A stretch of DNA of 64,000 bases, from positions 1 to 64,000 of the forward strand of contig NZ_BMTW01000010.1 in assembly GCF_014649875.1 (NCBI RefSeq), in the 5' to 3' direction. Below, one piece after another: positions 1 through 9,677 of this stretch (positions are counted from its first letter, which is position 1; each line of letters starts with the position of its first letter). Both the position numbers and the translations under genes were made by a program. The notes below the pieces were generated by a model. It saw only the letters and a program-made list of their open reading frames with translations, did no database searches and was not told the DNA's origin. This stretch comes from Streptomyces rubiginosohelvolus. GTDB taxonomy: Bacteria > Actinomycetota > Actinomycetes > Streptomycetales > Streptomycetaceae.

Positions 1-1901
1 AGGTCACCGTTGGCGGTGCGTGCGATCAGGTCGGCATGCCGGTCGCCGTTGAGGTCGCCCGCGCCGACGATGGTGAGCCCCTTCCAGCTGGTGCCGATCT
101 TGCCGGTGCGGGTGAAGCCGCCGGTGGTGGTGCCTGCGTAGAGGTAGAGGTCGCCGGTGGCGGTTTCGCGGGCGATGAGGTCGGGGCGGCCGTCGGCGGT
201 GAAGTCGCCGGAGTAGGTCAGGCCGTCGAAGGGCTTCCAGCCACTGCCGATCTTTGCCGAGGCGGCCTGGGGAGTCACGGGAGTGCCCCGCCGCGGGCTG
301 TACCGGTACAGATCGCCCGCCGCGTTCGTGACCAGGGTGTCGTTCGCCCCGTCGCCGTCGAGGTCGCCGAAGGGGATCAGCGTGGAGGTGGTGGGCCAGG
401 TGCCGCCGTCGGCCGTGAGGGACACCTTGCCCGCCGCGTTGCCCTCGTAGACGACCAGCGACCCGTTCGTCCCCCGCGCGTAGAGGTCCGGGAACCCGTC
501 GTCACCGACGTAGTCCCGGCGTGCGGCGGGGCCTGCGGGCTTGGCGGCCCCGGTGGCCGCCGTCCATACCTGGTCGATCCGGTAGTAGTCGCTCGTCATT
601 CCGAGCTCCTTGTTCCACACGGCGACGGCGCGGCCGTCGGCACCGGCGGCGACGAAGCCCTCCGTGTGCGGGTCGACCCGACCCACGTCGACCGGCTTGC
701 GCCAGATGCCGTCCGAGCGCACCAGCGACCGCAGGTCGCCGTCCAGCGTCATCAACATGACGACGAGGGTGCCGTCCCGGCCGATGTCGGGGGTCCAGGC
801 CCTGAAGAGGTCGCCCGGCTCGACCAGGGTGCGGGTCTGCGACCAGGTGCCGTTCACCGCCCGGGTCGCTGTCAGGATGCGCTTGCTCTCGAACTCCCAG
901 AGAGCCGTCACCCGGCCGTCCGCTTCGAGCCGCGGGGCCACGGCGGTCTGGTGGTCCTCGACGCCGGGGATGCGCTCGGTCGGGCTCCAGGCCGTGCTGC
1001 CGGCAGGGCGGTGGACGAAGGAGCGGGGGGTGGACAGGCTCCACCAGCTGATCAGAGCCGAGCCGTCGGCCGCGGCCTGCACATCGAGATCGATCGGGCT
1101 GGACGACCCGTTCGTGATGACCGCGGGAGCGCTCCACCCGGTCGAGCCCGCGGCACGGGTCGCCGCCCGCAGCGCCTGGTGTCCCGATACGTCCGCCTGC
1201 CAGGCGACGGTCACCGCTCCGTCGCCTGCCGCTGCCGCCCGGAGCTCGTAGACGGACCCGTCGCTGATCTGTACCGCCTCCGACCAGGCGCCTCCCCGAT
1301 TCGCCAGGTCGGACGCGAACACACCCTCGTCGCTCTCGTCCTCCCCGGGGGTCGGGTTGCCGTTCCAGACCGCGGTGAGGTGGCCGTCGGGCCCGCTCAC
1401 CAGCATGAGGTCGTTGGCGAACGGGGCGGACGTGATCGGCGCGGGCTCCGTCCAGGTGCCGGCGCCCGGCAACAGCGTCGAGGTGCTGTGCGAGTCGAAC
1501 CGCTCCGTGGTGAAGCGGTCCCAGGAGACGGTGGCGGAACCGTCCCGGCTGGTGACCAGGTGCACCTCGCTCACGCGCTGCTGCCCGGTGGCTATGCGCA
1601 CCGGGGCGCTCCACGCCGTGGCGTCGGCCGCACGGGTCGCGCCCCACAGCTCCTGCGGGTCATCGCCCGTGCCGCTCGTCCATACCGTGACGGCGGTGCC
1701 ATCCGTCGTGACCTTCACGCCCGCGCTCGTGTTGGCGCCGCGCTCGTCGGTCAGTGCGGCGGGCTTCCCCCAAGCCCGCTCGGCGGCGACGGCCGCCGAA
1801 GCCCCCAGGACGAGGGTCGTGGCGGCGCCCGCACCCACGACGCCGAGCGTCAAGGTGAGCGTGGGTGCGAGAGCCATGCCGATGATCTTGGTTCCACGCA
1901 T
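1..1901 (-). CDS. secreted FG-GAP/VCBS repeat protein (3' end outside window)
   Basis: The reading frame starts at an ATG behind a GGGGGAT ribosome site and runs off the left edge, so the C-terminus is missing (633 codons seen). Residues 1 to about 40 are a signal peptide: MRGTK, a long Ala/Leu/Val core, then ASAAVAAE. Residues about 45-420 contain repeated W-S/T-x-P modules (for example AWSAPV, TWTEPAP, GWSAPAV), as in sialidase-like or WD-like beta-propellers. From about residue 430 to the edge there are FG-GAP/VCBS units with the calcium-binding pattern DLDGDGAND and DLNGDRHAD. Such proteins are extracellular and bind calcium; their role in Streptomyces is mostly unknown. The gene is divergent from gltB, about 500 bases away. 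Family assignment is confident; function is not. Confidence 0.85.
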   Translation of the reverse strand, partial: MRGTKIIGMALAPTLTLTLGVVGAGAATTLVLGASAAVAAERAWGKPAALTDERGANTSAGVKVTTDGTAVTVWTSGTGDDPQELWGATRAADATAWSAPVRIATGQQRVSEVHLVTSRDGSATVSWDRFTTERFDSHSTSTLLPGAGTWTEPAPITSAPFANDLMLVSGPDGHLTAVWNGNPTPGEDESDEGVFASDLANRGGAWSEAVQISDGSVYELRAAAAGDGAVTVAWQADVSGHQALRAATRAAGSTGWSAPAVITNGSSSPIDLDVQAAADGSALISWWSLSTPRSFVHRPAGSTAWSPTERIPGVEDHQTAVAPRLEADGRVTALWEFESKRILTATRAVNGTWSQTRTLVEPGDLFRAWTPDIGRDGTLVVMLMTLDGDLRSLVRSDGIWRKPVDVGRVDPHTEGFVAAGADGRAVAVWNKELGMTSDYYRIDQVWTAATGAAKPAGPAARRDYVGDDGFPDLYARGTNGSLVVYEGNAAGKVSLTADGGTWPTTSTLIPFGDLDGDGANDTLVTNAAGDLYRYSPRRGTPVTPQAASAKIGSGWKPFDGLTYSGDFTADGRPDLIARETATGDLYLYAGTTTGGFTRTGKIGTSWKGLTIVGAGDLNGDRHADLIARTANGD

Positions 1902-2400
1902 GTGGATCCCCCCAGTTATGCGGATGCAAACGGACTGAATCTACAGGCTGGAACGATCGTTCCCCCACTTGTTTTCCGACGTCGGGCCGCCCGAACGGCG
2001 TAACCGCCAAGCAATGCGTGTGACGTACGTCTTGGCGCCGCCCACTGGGCGCGACCGGCCCTGCAGCCGTAAAATGAGACGCTATGCAGCGCTACACATA
2101 AGTAGCCGTTACTCGGTGGTTTCGTTCCCCCTGCCGCCGGGCAAGAGCCGTAAGCACCGCAGGCAACGACGCCTGCTCTCTGCGACTCCCCGGGCGCCGA
2201 TCGTTCCGACAGCGACCCACCCCCTGGTCAGCCGGTCACCTCTGGTCACCCAGTCACTTCCGGTCACCATGGTGTCCGTATGTTGGAACAAGCCTTCCGC
2301 TTCTTGAGAAGCGCCCCATCATGTAACCTGCACGAAATTTCGCAGAGGGCCAACGTCGTCCCTCGGCACCGCAAATGCCACGACGACGACGGGAGAGCCG
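1902..2400. other. intergenic region between VCBS gene and gltB
   Basis: This 499-base spacer separates two divergent genes. It holds the candidate GlnR half-site pair at 2323-2338 and the gltB ribosome site GGGAGAG just before 2401. A TAAAAT hexamer at 2070-2075 lies 18 bases after TGGGCG and could be a promoter, but the -35 match is poor. Short frames inside it (for example 1969-2307) lack Streptomyces codon bias and look non-coding. Confidence 0.6.
2323..2338 (+). promoter_or_regulatory. candidate GlnR-type binding site upstream of gltB
   Basis: GTAAC, six bases, then GAAAT fits the Streptomyces GlnR pattern gTnAC-n6-GaAAc with one mismatch at the last base. It lies 62 bases before the gltB start. 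GlnR sites usually occur as two such pairs; only one is visible here, so regulation of gltB by GlnR is plausible, not shown. Confidence 0.35.
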
Positions 2401-5400
2401 ATGCGTATCGACGCCTGGTCGCCCATGGACGGTCGCCCCGCCCAGCAGGGGATGTACGACCCCCGTAACGAGCACGACGCCTGTGGCGTCGGGTTCGTGG
2501 CCACTCTGACCGGTGTGGCCAGCCATGAGCTGGTCGAGCAGGCGCTGACCGTACTGCGCAACCTCGAACACCGCGGCGCCACCGGCTCCGAGCCCGACTC
2601 CGGCGACGGCGCCGGCATCCTCTGTCAGGTCCCGGACGCCTTCCTGCGCGCCGAGACCCCCTTCGAGCTTCCCGAGGCCGGCTCGTATGCCGTGGGCATC
2701 GCCTTCCTCCCCGCCGACGACTCCGCCGAGGCCGTCCGCACGATCGAGAAGATCGCGACCCAGGAGGGCCTGAAGGTCCTCGGCTGGCGCGACGTCCCGG
2801 TCACCCCCGAACTTCTCGGCAACGGCGCCCGCGCCACCATGCCCACCTTCCGCCAAGTCTTCGTCGCCGACGGCGAGAGCACCGGCATCGTCCTGGACCG
2901 CAAGGCGTTCGTCCTGCGCAAGCGTGCCGAGCGTGAGGCCGGGGTGTACTTCCCCTCGCTCTCCGCCCGCACCCTCGTCTACAAGGGCATGCTCACCACC
3001 GGGCAGCTGGAGCCGTTCTTCCCGGACCTCTCCGACCGCCGCTTCGCCTCCACGGTCGCCCTGGTCCACTCCCGGTTCTCCACCAACACCTTCCCGAGCT
3101 GGCCGCTGGCCCACCCGTACCGCTTCGTCGCGCACAACGGCGAGATCAACACGGTCAAGGGCAACCGCAACTGGATGAAGGCCCGCGAGTCCCAGCTCGC
3201 CTCCAGCCTCTTCGGCCAGGCGCAGCTCGACCGGATCTTCCCCGTCTGCACCCCGGACGCCTCCGACTCCGCGTCCTTCGACGAGGTCCTGGAGCTGCTC
3301 CACCTCGGCGGCCGCTCGCTGCCGCACGCCGTGCTGATGATGGTCCCCGAGGCGTGGGAGAACCACGACTCGATGGACCCGGCCCGGCGCGCCTTCTACC
3401 AGTACCACTCCGCGATGATGGAGCCCTGGGACGGCCCGGCCTGCGTCACCTTCACCGACGGCGTCCAGGTCGGCGCGGTCCTCGACCGCAACGGTCTGCG
3501 CCCCGGCCGCTACTGGGTCACCGACGACGGCCTCGTCGTCCTCTCCTCCGAGGTCGGCGTCCTCGACATCGACCCGGCCAAGGTCGTCCGCAAGGGCCGC
3601 CTCCAGCCCGGCCGGATGTTCCTCGTCGACACCGCCGAGCACCGCATCATCGAGGACGACGAGATCAAGGCGTCCCTCGCCGCCGAGCAGCCCTACCAGG
3701 AGTGGCTGGAGACCGGCGAGATCGAGCTGAGCGACCTGCCCGAGCGTGAGCACATCGTGCACACCCACGCCTCGGTCACCCGCCGCCAGCAGACCTTCGG
3801 CTACACCGAGGAAGAGCTCCGCGTCATCCTCGCGCCGATGGCCCGCACCGCCGGTGAGCCGCTCGGCTCCATGGGCACCGACTCGCCGATCGCCGCGCTC
3901 TCCGAGCGCCCGCGGCTGCTCTTCGACTACTTCACCCAGCTCTTCGCCCAGGTCACCAACCCGCCGCTGGACGCCATCCGCGAGGAGCTCGTCACCTCGC
4001 TGCGCTCCTCGCTCGGCCCCCAGGGCAACATCCTGGAGCCGACCGCCGCCGCGGCCCGCAGCGTCACGCTGCCCTTCCCGGTGATCGACAACGACGAGCT
4101 CGCCAAGCTGATACACATCAACGCCGACGGCGACATGCCGGGCATGCGGGCCGCCACCCTCTCCGGTCTCTACCGGGTCAGCGGCGGCGGCGACGCGCTC
4201 GCCGCGCGGCTGGAGCAGATCTGCACCGAGGTCGACGCCGCCATAGAGGACGGCGCCCGCCTCATCGTCCTCTCCGACCGGCACTCCGACGCCGAGCTCG
4301 CACCGATCCCCTCGCTGCTGCTCACCTCCGCCGTCCACCACCACCTCATCCGCACCAAGCAGCGCACCCAGGTGGGCCTGCTGGTCGAGGCCGGGGACGT
4401 CCGCGAGGTCCACCACGTCGCACTGCTCATCGGCTACGGCGCCGCCGCGGTCAACCCGTACCTCGCCATGGAGTCCGTCGAGGACCTGGTCCGCGCCGGG
4501 ACGTTCATCGAGAACATCGAGGCCGAGCAGGCCATCCGGAACCTGATCTACGCGCTCGGCAAGGGCGTCCTGAAGGTCATGTCCAAGATGGGCATCTCCA
4601 CCGTCGCCTCCTACCGCGGCGCCCAGGTCTTCGAGGCCGTCGGCCTCGACGAGGAGTTCGTCGCCACGTACTTCAACGGCACCGCCACCAAGATCGGCGG
4701 CGCCGGCCTGAACGTCATCGCCAAGGAGGTCGCCGCCCGGCACACCAAGGCGTACCCCGCCTCCGGCATCGCGGCCTCCCACCGCGCGCTGGAGATCGGC
4801 GGCGAGTACCAGTGGCGGCGCGAGGGCGAACCGCACCTGTTCGACCCGGAGACGGTCTTCCGCCTCCAGCACGCCACCCGCAACCGGCGCTACGACATCT
4901 TCAAGCAGTACACGGACCGGGTGAACGAGCAGTCCGAGCGCCTCATGACGCTCCGCGGCCTCTTCGGCTTCACCTCCGGCCGGGCCCCGATCTCCATCGA
5001 CGAGGTCGAGCCCGCCTCCGAGATCGTCAAGCGCTTCTCCACCGGCGCCATGTCGTACGGCTCCATCTCCCGCGAGGCCCACGAGACCCTCGCCATCGCG
5101 ATGAACCAGCTCGGCGGCAAGTCCAACACCGGCGAGGGCGGCGAGGACCCGGACCGCCTGTACGACCCGGAGCGCCGCTCCTCCATCAAGCAGGTCGCCT
5201 CCGGCCGCTTCGGTGTGACCAGCGAATACCTGGTCAACGCGGACGACATCCAGATCAAGATGGCCCAGGGCGCCAAGCCCGGCGAGGGCGGCCAGCTGCC
5301 CGGCCACAAGGTCTACCCGTGGGTCGCGAAGACGCGTCACTCGACGCCCGGCGTCGGCCTCATCTCGCCGCCGCCGCACCACGACATCTACTCCATCGAA

Positions 5401-6960
5401 GACCTCGCGCAGCTGATCCACGACCTCAAGAACGCCAACCCGGTCGCGCGCATCCACGTGAAGCTCGTGTCCGAGGTCGGCGTCGGCACGGTCGCCGCCG
5501 GTGTCTCCAAGGCCCACGCGGACGTCGTCCTCATCTCCGGCCACGACGGCGGAACGGGCGCCTCCCCGCTCACCTCGCTCAAGCACGCGGGCGGCCCCTG
5601 GGAGCTCGGCCTCGCCGAGACCCAGCAGACCCTGCTGCTCAACGGCCTGCGCGACCGCATCGTCGTGCAGACCGACGGCCAGCTCAAGACCGGCCGCGAC
5701 GTCGTCATCGCCGCGCTCCTCGGCGCCGAGGAGTTCGGTTTCGCGACCGCACCGCTCGTCGTCTCCGGCTGCGTCATGATGCGCGTCTGCCACCTGGACA
5801 CCTGCCCGGTCGGCATCGCCACCCAGAACCCGGTGCTCCGCGACCGGTTCTCCGGCAAGGCCGAGTACGTCGTCAACTTCTTCGAGTTCATCGCCGAAGA
5901 GGTCCGCGAACTCCTCGCCGAGCTGGGCTTCCGCTCCATCGAGGAGGCCGTCGGCCACGCCGAACTCCTCGACACCGACCGGGCCGTCTCCCACTGGAAG
6001 GCGCAGGGCCTCGACCTCGCTCCGCTCTTCTACGTCCCCGAGCTGCCCGAGGGCGCGGTCCGCCACCGCATCGTCGAGCAGGACCACGGTCTGACGAAGG
6101 CGCTCGACAACCAGCTCATCAAGCTGGCCGCCGACGCGCTGGGCGCCGAGAGCCCCGAGGCCGCCCGCCCGGTCCGCGCCCAGGTCGCGATCCGCAACAT
6201 CAACCGGACCGTCGGCACGATGCTCGGCCACGAGGTGACCAAGAAGTTCGGCGGCCCGGGCCTGCCCGAGGACACCATCGACATCACCTTCACCGGCTCG
6301 GCCGGCCAGTCCTTCGGCGCGTTCGTGCCGCGCGGCATCACCCTGCGCCTGGAGGGCGACGCCAACGACTACGTCGGCAAGGGCCTCTCCGGCGGCCGCG
6401 TCATCGTCCGCCCGGACCGGGGCGCCGACCACCTCGCCGAGTACTCCACCATCGCCGGCAACACCATCGGCTACGGCGCGACCGGCGGCGAGATCTTCCT
6501 CCGCGGCCGCACCGGCGAACGCTTCTGCGTCCGCAACTCCGGCGCCCTCGTCGTCTCCGAAGGCGTCGGCGACCACGGCTGCGAGTACATGACCGGCGGC
6601 CACGCCGTCGTCCTCGGCGAGACCGGCCGCAACTTCGCCGCCGGTATGTCGGGCGGTGTCGCGTACGTCATCGACCTGAACCGCGACAACGTCAACGTCG
6701 GCAACCTCGGCGCGGTCGAGGAGCTGGACGACACCGACAAGCAGTGGCTGCACGACGTCGTGCGCCGCCACCAGGAGGAGACCGGCTCCACCGTCGCCGA
6801 GAAGCTCCTCGCCGAGTGGGACACCGCCGTGACTCGCTTCAGCAAGATCATCCCGTCCACGTACAAGGCAGTGCTCGCCGCCAAGGACGCCGCTGAGCTC
6901 GCCGGTCTCTCCGAACAGGAGACCACCGAGAAGATGATGGAGGCGGCGACCCATGGCTGA
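2401..6960 (+). CDS. gltB: glutamate synthase (NADPH) large subunit
   Basis: The 1519-residue alpha subunit makes glutamate from 2-oxoglutarate and glutamine-derived ammonia with electrons from GltD. The N-terminal class II amidotransferase domain has its nucleophile at Cys28 in DACGVGF; the residues before it would be removed as a propeptide, as in other GltB proteins. The FMN/2-oxoglutarate synthase domain covers about 820-1190, with the 3Fe-4S cysteines C1124-x5-C1130-x4-C1135 in CVMMRVCHLDTC. The C-terminal beta-helix (about 1230-1490) contains the usual glycine-rich repeats. Length is typical. The start chosen follows GGGAGAG. The stop overlaps the gltD start by 8 bases, so the two subunits are translationally coupled. 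Confidence 0.97.
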   Translation: MRIDAWSPMDGRPAQQGMYDPRNEHDACGVGFVATLTGVASHELVEQALTVLRNLEHRGATGSEPDSGDGAGILCQVPDAFLRAETPFELPEAGSYAVGIAFLPADDSAEAVRTIEKIATQEGLKVLGWRDVPVTPELLGNGARATMPTFRQVFVADGESTGIVLDRKAFVLRKRAEREAGVYFPSLSARTLVYKGMLTTGQLEPFFPDLSDRRFASTVALVHSRFSTNTFPSWPLAHPYRFVAHNGEINTVKGNRNWMKARESQLASSLFGQAQLDRIFPVCTPDASDSASFDEVLELLHLGGRSLPHAVLMMVPEAWENHDSMDPARRAFYQYHSAMMEPWDGPACVTFTDGVQVGAVLDRNGLRPGRYWVTDDGLVVLSSEVGVLDIDPAKVVRKGRLQPGRMFLVDTAEHRIIEDDEIKASLAAEQPYQEWLETGEIELSDLPEREHIVHTHASVTRRQQTFGYTEEELRVILAPMARTAGEPLGSMGTDSPIAALSERPRLLFDYFTQLFAQVTNPPLDAIREELVTSLRSSLGPQGNILEPTAAAARSVTLPFPVIDNDELAKLIHINADGDMPGMRAATLSGLYRVSGGGDALAARLEQICTEVDAAIEDGARLIVLSDRHSDAELAPIPSLLLTSAVHHHLIRTKQRTQVGLLVEAGDVREVHHVALLIGYGAAAVNPYLAMESVEDLVRAGTFIENIEAEQAIRNLIYALGKGVLKVMSKMGISTVASYRGAQVFEAVGLDEEFVATYFNGTATKIGGAGLNVIAKEVAARHTKAYPASGIAASHRALEIGGEYQWRREGEPHLFDPETVFRLQHATRNRRYDIFKQYTDRVNEQSERLMTLRGLFGFTSGRAPISIDEVEPASEIVKRFSTGAMSYGSISREAHETLAIAMNQLGGKSNTGEGGEDPDRLYDPERRSSIKQVASGRFGVTSEYLVNADDIQIKMAQGAKPGEGGQLPGHKVYPWVAKTRHSTPGVGLISPPPHHDIYSIEDLAQLIHDLKNANPVARIHVKLVSEVGVGTVAAGVSKAHADVVLISGHDGGTGASPLTSLKHAGGPWELGLAETQQTLLLNGLRDRIVVQTDGQLKTGRDVVIAALLGAEEFGFATAPLVVSGCVMMRVCHLDTCPVGIATQNPVLRDRFSGKAEYVVNFFEFIAEEVRELLAELGFRSIEEAVGHAELLDTDRAVSHWKAQGLDLAPLFYVPELPEGAVRHRIVEQDHGLTKALDNQLIKLAADALGAESPEAARPVRAQVAIRNINRTVGTMLGHEVTKKFGGPGLPEDTIDITFTGSAGQSFGAFVPRGITLRLEGDANDYVGKGLSGGRVIVRPDRGADHLAEYSTIAGNTIGYGATGGEIFLRGRTGERFCVRNSGALVVSEGVGDHGCEYMTGGHAVVLGETGRNFAAGMSGGVAYVIDLNRDNVNVGNLGAVEELDDTDKQWLHDVVRRHQEETGSTVAEKLLAEWDTAVTRFSKIIPSTYKAVLAAKDAAELAGLSEQETTEKMMEAATHG

Positions 6961-8413
6961 CCCCAAGGGCTTCCTGACCACCGGACGCGAGGTCGCCCAG
7001 ACCCGCCCCGTGGCCGAGCGCGTCAAGGACTGGAACGAGGTCTACGTTCCGGGCTCGCTGCTCCCGATCATCAGCAAGCAGGCCGGCCGCTGCATGGACT
7101 GCGGCATCCCGTTCTGCCACAACGGCTGTCCGCTCGGAAACCTCATCCCCGAGTGGAACGACTACGCCTACCGCGAGGACTGGACGGCCGCGTCCGAGCG
7201 GCTGCACGCCACGAACAACTTCCCGGAGTTCACCGGGCGGCTGTGCCCGGCCCCCTGCGAGTCGGCGTGCGTGCTCGGCATCAACCAGCCCGCCGTGACC
7301 ATCAAGAACGTCGAGGTCTCCATCATCGACAAGGCGTGGGACAGCGGCGACGTCACCCCGCAGCCGCCCGAGCGCCTCTCCGGCAAGACCGTCGCGGTCA
7401 TCGGCTCGGGCCCGGCGGGACTCGCCGCCGCCCAGCAGCTGACCCGGGCCGGCCACACCGTCGTCGTCTACGAGCGCGCGGACCGCATCGGGGGCCTGCT
7501 GCGCTACGGCATCCCCGAGTTCAAGATGGAGAAGTCGCACATCAACCGCCGCATCGAGCAGATGCGCCTGGAGGGCACCAAGTTCCGGACGGGGGTGGAG
7601 ATCGGCCAGGACATCGACGCCGCCAAGCTCCGTCGCCGCTACGACGCGGTCGTCATCGCGGCTGGTGCCACCGTCTCCCGCGACCTGCCGGTCCCCGGCC
7701 GTGAGCTGAACGGTGTCCACTTCGCGATGGAGTACCTGCCGCTCGCCAACAAGGTGCAGGAGGGCGACCTCACCGTTCCCCCGATCACCGCCGAGGGCAA
7801 GCACGTCGTCGTCATCGGCGGCGGCGACACCGGCGCCGACTGCGTCGGCACCGCCCACCGCCAGGGTGCGGCCTCCGTCACCCAGCTGGAGATCATGCCG
7901 AAGCCGGGCGAGGAGCGGAACCCGGGTCAGCCGTGGCCGACCTTCCCGATGCTCTACAAGGTCACCTCCGCGCACGAGGAGGGCGGCGAGCGGGTCTACT
8001 CCGTCTCCACCACCCACTTCGAGGGCGACGAGGACGGAAACGTCGCGGCCCTCCACCTGGTCGAGGTCGAGTTCAAGGACGGTAAGCTGGAGCAGAAGCC
8101 CGGCACGGAGCGGCGCATCCCCGCGCAGCTCGTCACGCTCGCCATGGGTTTCACCGGAACCGACCAGTCCAACGGTCTGGTCCAGCAGTTCGGCCTGGAG
8201 CTCGACCAGCGCGGCAACGTCGCCCGCGACGAGAGCTACGCGACCAACGTCGACGGCGTCTTCGTCGCCGGTGACGCGGGACGCGGCCAGTCGCTGATCG
8301 TCTGGGCGATCGCCGAGGGCCGCTCCGCCGCCCGCGGAGTCGACCGCTTCCTGACCGGGACCAGCGCCCTGCACGCGCCGATCCGCCCGACGGACCGGTC
8401 CCTGCTGGTCTGA
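6953..8413 (+). CDS. gltD: glutamate synthase (NADPH) small subunit
   Basis: The 486-residue beta subunit takes electrons from NADPH through FAD and two 4Fe-4S clusters and passes them to GltB. The first cysteine set is at residues 47, 50, 55 and 59 (RCMDCGIPFCHNGCPLGN); the second is in CPAPCESAC near residue 100. An FAD-binding VIGSGPAGLAAAQQ lies near 150 and an NADPH-binding VIGGGDTGADC near 290. The ATG lies inside the last codons of gltB. A GC-rich hairpin follows the stop at 8428-8452. The assignment is secure. Confidence 0.97.
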   Translation: MADPKGFLTTGREVAQTRPVAERVKDWNEVYVPGSLLPIISKQAGRCMDCGIPFCHNGCPLGNLIPEWNDYAYREDWTAASERLHATNNFPEFTGRLCPAPCESACVLGINQPAVTIKNVEVSIIDKAWDSGDVTPQPPERLSGKTVAVIGSGPAGLAAAQQLTRAGHTVVVYERADRIGGLLRYGIPEFKMEKSHINRRIEQMRLEGTKFRTGVEIGQDIDAAKLRRRYDAVVIAAGATVSRDLPVPGRELNGVHFAMEYLPLANKVQEGDLTVPPITAEGKHVVVIGGGDTGADCVGTAHRQGAASVTQLEIMPKPGEERNPGQPWPTFPMLYKVTSAHEEGGERVYSVSTTHFEGDEDGNVAALHLVEVEFKDGKLEQKPGTERRIPAQLVTLAMGFTGTDQSNGLVQQFGLELDQRGNVARDESYATNVDGVFVAGDAGRGQSLIVWAIAEGRSAARGVDRFLTGTSALHAPIRPTDRSLLV

Positions 8414-8427
8414 GCACCACCCGGGTT

Positions 8428-8452
8428 CCCCCTGGGCCACGCGGCCCGGGGG
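8428..8452 (+). terminator. hairpin after gltBD
   Basis: CCCCC-T-GGGCC pairs with GGCCC-GGGGG around a short ACGC loop, with a single bulged T, about 15 bases after the gltD stop. No U-run follows, as is common in Streptomyces. Confidence 0.6.
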
Positions 8453-8531
8453 CACCCCCTTGATACGTCCCGTACAACGGCGTACGGAACTGAACGCGGC
8501 GCCTGCCTGTCCCCGACCGGACTCAGCGGGC

Positions 8532-8589
8532 GCCGTGGCGCGTCCGGGGTCAGCTCCTCAGCCGTGGCGCGTCCGGGTCAGCTCCTTCA
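8532..8589. repeat. imperfect tandem duplication, 2 x 29 bp
   Basis: Two adjacent copies begin GCCGTGGCGCGTCCGG and end GTCAGCTCCTCA or GTCAGCTCCTTCA. They differ only by one G and one T. They lie between gltD and the 3' end of the rhomboid gene. Confidence 0.8.
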
Positions 8590-8613
8590 GCCGTCCCGGA
8601 CGCCTCAGCCGGT

Positions 8614-9522
8614 TCAGCCCGTCAGCGCCGAGGTCTGCACCGCCACCGCCACGGCGAACAGCCCCAGCAGCACCGCCCCGCCCGCGAGCTGGAGGGCCCC
8701 GGTCCGCAGCTTCGCCGGTGCGTAGGCCAGCCCGTACGTCACCAGCGCCCCGGTCAGCAGCCCGCCCAGGTGCCCCTGCCATGAGGTGAACAGCGCCGAG
8801 AGCACCATCCAGATCAGGAACCCGGCCATGAACCGGTTCACGGCCGCCATGTCATGGCCGAGCCGCCGGTGGATGACCCAGTACGCGGCGGCCAGACCGA
8901 AGACCGCACCGGAGGCGCCGACGGTGGAGGTGTCCGGGGCCAGCAGATACACCAGCACCGAACCGCCCACCGCCGACAGCAGATACAGCGCCAGATAGCG
9001 GGCCCGGCCGAGCTGCCCCTCCACCGCCCGGCCGATGTTCCACAGCGCGAACATGTTGAACAGCAGGTGCATCACGCCGAACGAGGCGTCCGGCGGCAGG
9101 TGCAGGAACGCCCCGGTCACCAGCCGGTACCACTCGCCGTCCGCGATGCCCGTCAGCTCGTACCCCGGGAAGGTGTCGCCCCGGTAGTAGTACTGCTCGC
9201 CGTCCGGCCCGGTGAGCGCCGCCCCCAGCACCGCGAACCGGTCCACGATCTCCGGCCGGACCACCTCGCCGAGGTAGGCCAGCACGTTGAGCGCGATCAG
9301 GACGTACGTCACCACCGGCGCCGTCGCCCGGGACACCGCACCGCCGAAGACCGTACGGGGCCGCCGCACCGAACGCTTCCCCTCCTTCACGCACTCCACG
9401 CACTGGTGGCCGACGGAGGCCTCCCGCATGCAGTCCGGGCAGATGTAGCGGTCGCAACGGGTGCAGCGGACATACGCCTCGGTGGACGGATGGCGGTAAC
9501 ACGTGGTGGCGGCGGCCTCCAT
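8614..9522 (-). CDS. rhomboid family intramembrane serine protease with N-terminal zinc finger
   Basis: The 302-residue protein has an N-terminal B-box-like zinc finger (CYRH, CTRC, CPDC, HQC, CVEC between residues 7 and 50), then a six-helix rhomboid core. The catalytic serine is in GASGAVFG near residue 204, and the paired histidine is in WQGHLGG near residue 251. Rhomboids cut transmembrane helices inside the membrane; the substrate is unknown. A GTG 15 bases upstream is in frame, but GAAGGAG sits 8 bases before the chosen ATG, which decides the start. It stands alone and is divergent from the VWA gene. This zinc-finger/rhomboid architecture is common in Streptomyces. Confidence 0.93.
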   Translation of the reverse strand: MEAAATTCYRHPSTEAYVRCTRCDRYICPDCMREASVGHQCVECVKEGKRSVRRPRTVFGGAVSRATAPVVTYVLIALNVLAYLGEVVRPEIVDRFAVLGAALTGPDGEQYYYRGDTFPGYELTGIADGEWYRLVTGAFLHLPPDASFGVMHLLFNMFALWNIGRAVEGQLGRARYLALYLLSAVGGSVLVYLLAPDTSTVGASGAVFGLAAAYWVIHRRLGHDMAAVNRFMAGFLIWMVLSALFTSWQGHLGGLLTGALVTYGLAYAPAKLRTGALQLAGGAVLLGLFAVAVAVQTSALTG

Positions 9523-9627
9523 GGCCGGCTCCTTCACTGGGGGTGGGCAACGGGGCCGGTGGGGGCGGCGGCGATCAAGATAGCGAACCCGGGTGACGGG
9601 CCGTGTGCCCGGGGGCCGGGGGTGGCC

Positions 9628-9633
9628 TAGGCT
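9628..9633 (+). promoter_or_regulatory. possible -10 box for the VWA-hutD pair
   Basis: TAGGCT lies 45 bases upstream of the VWA start and fits the Streptomyces -10 pattern TAnnnT. No convincing -35 element is present. Confidence 0.3.
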
Positions 9634-9677
9634 CGAACTCCGCGGAACGCGGAACGCCGAGTGGGGGGGGAGCCGTC

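Noticed and set aside
36..2003. A 655-residue rightward open frame over the left-edge gene
   Set aside because: The leftward frame has a signal peptide and FG-GAP repeats; the rightward one is low-complexity Arg/Ala/Gly.
1969..2307. Small frame before gltB as a leader peptide or gene
   Set aside because: No ribosome site, Streptomyces codon bias absent, no runs of regulatory codons.
2254..7026. A 1590-residue open frame antisense to gltB
   Set aside because: High GC leaves long open frames opposite real genes. It has no domain and mirrors gltB codon positions.
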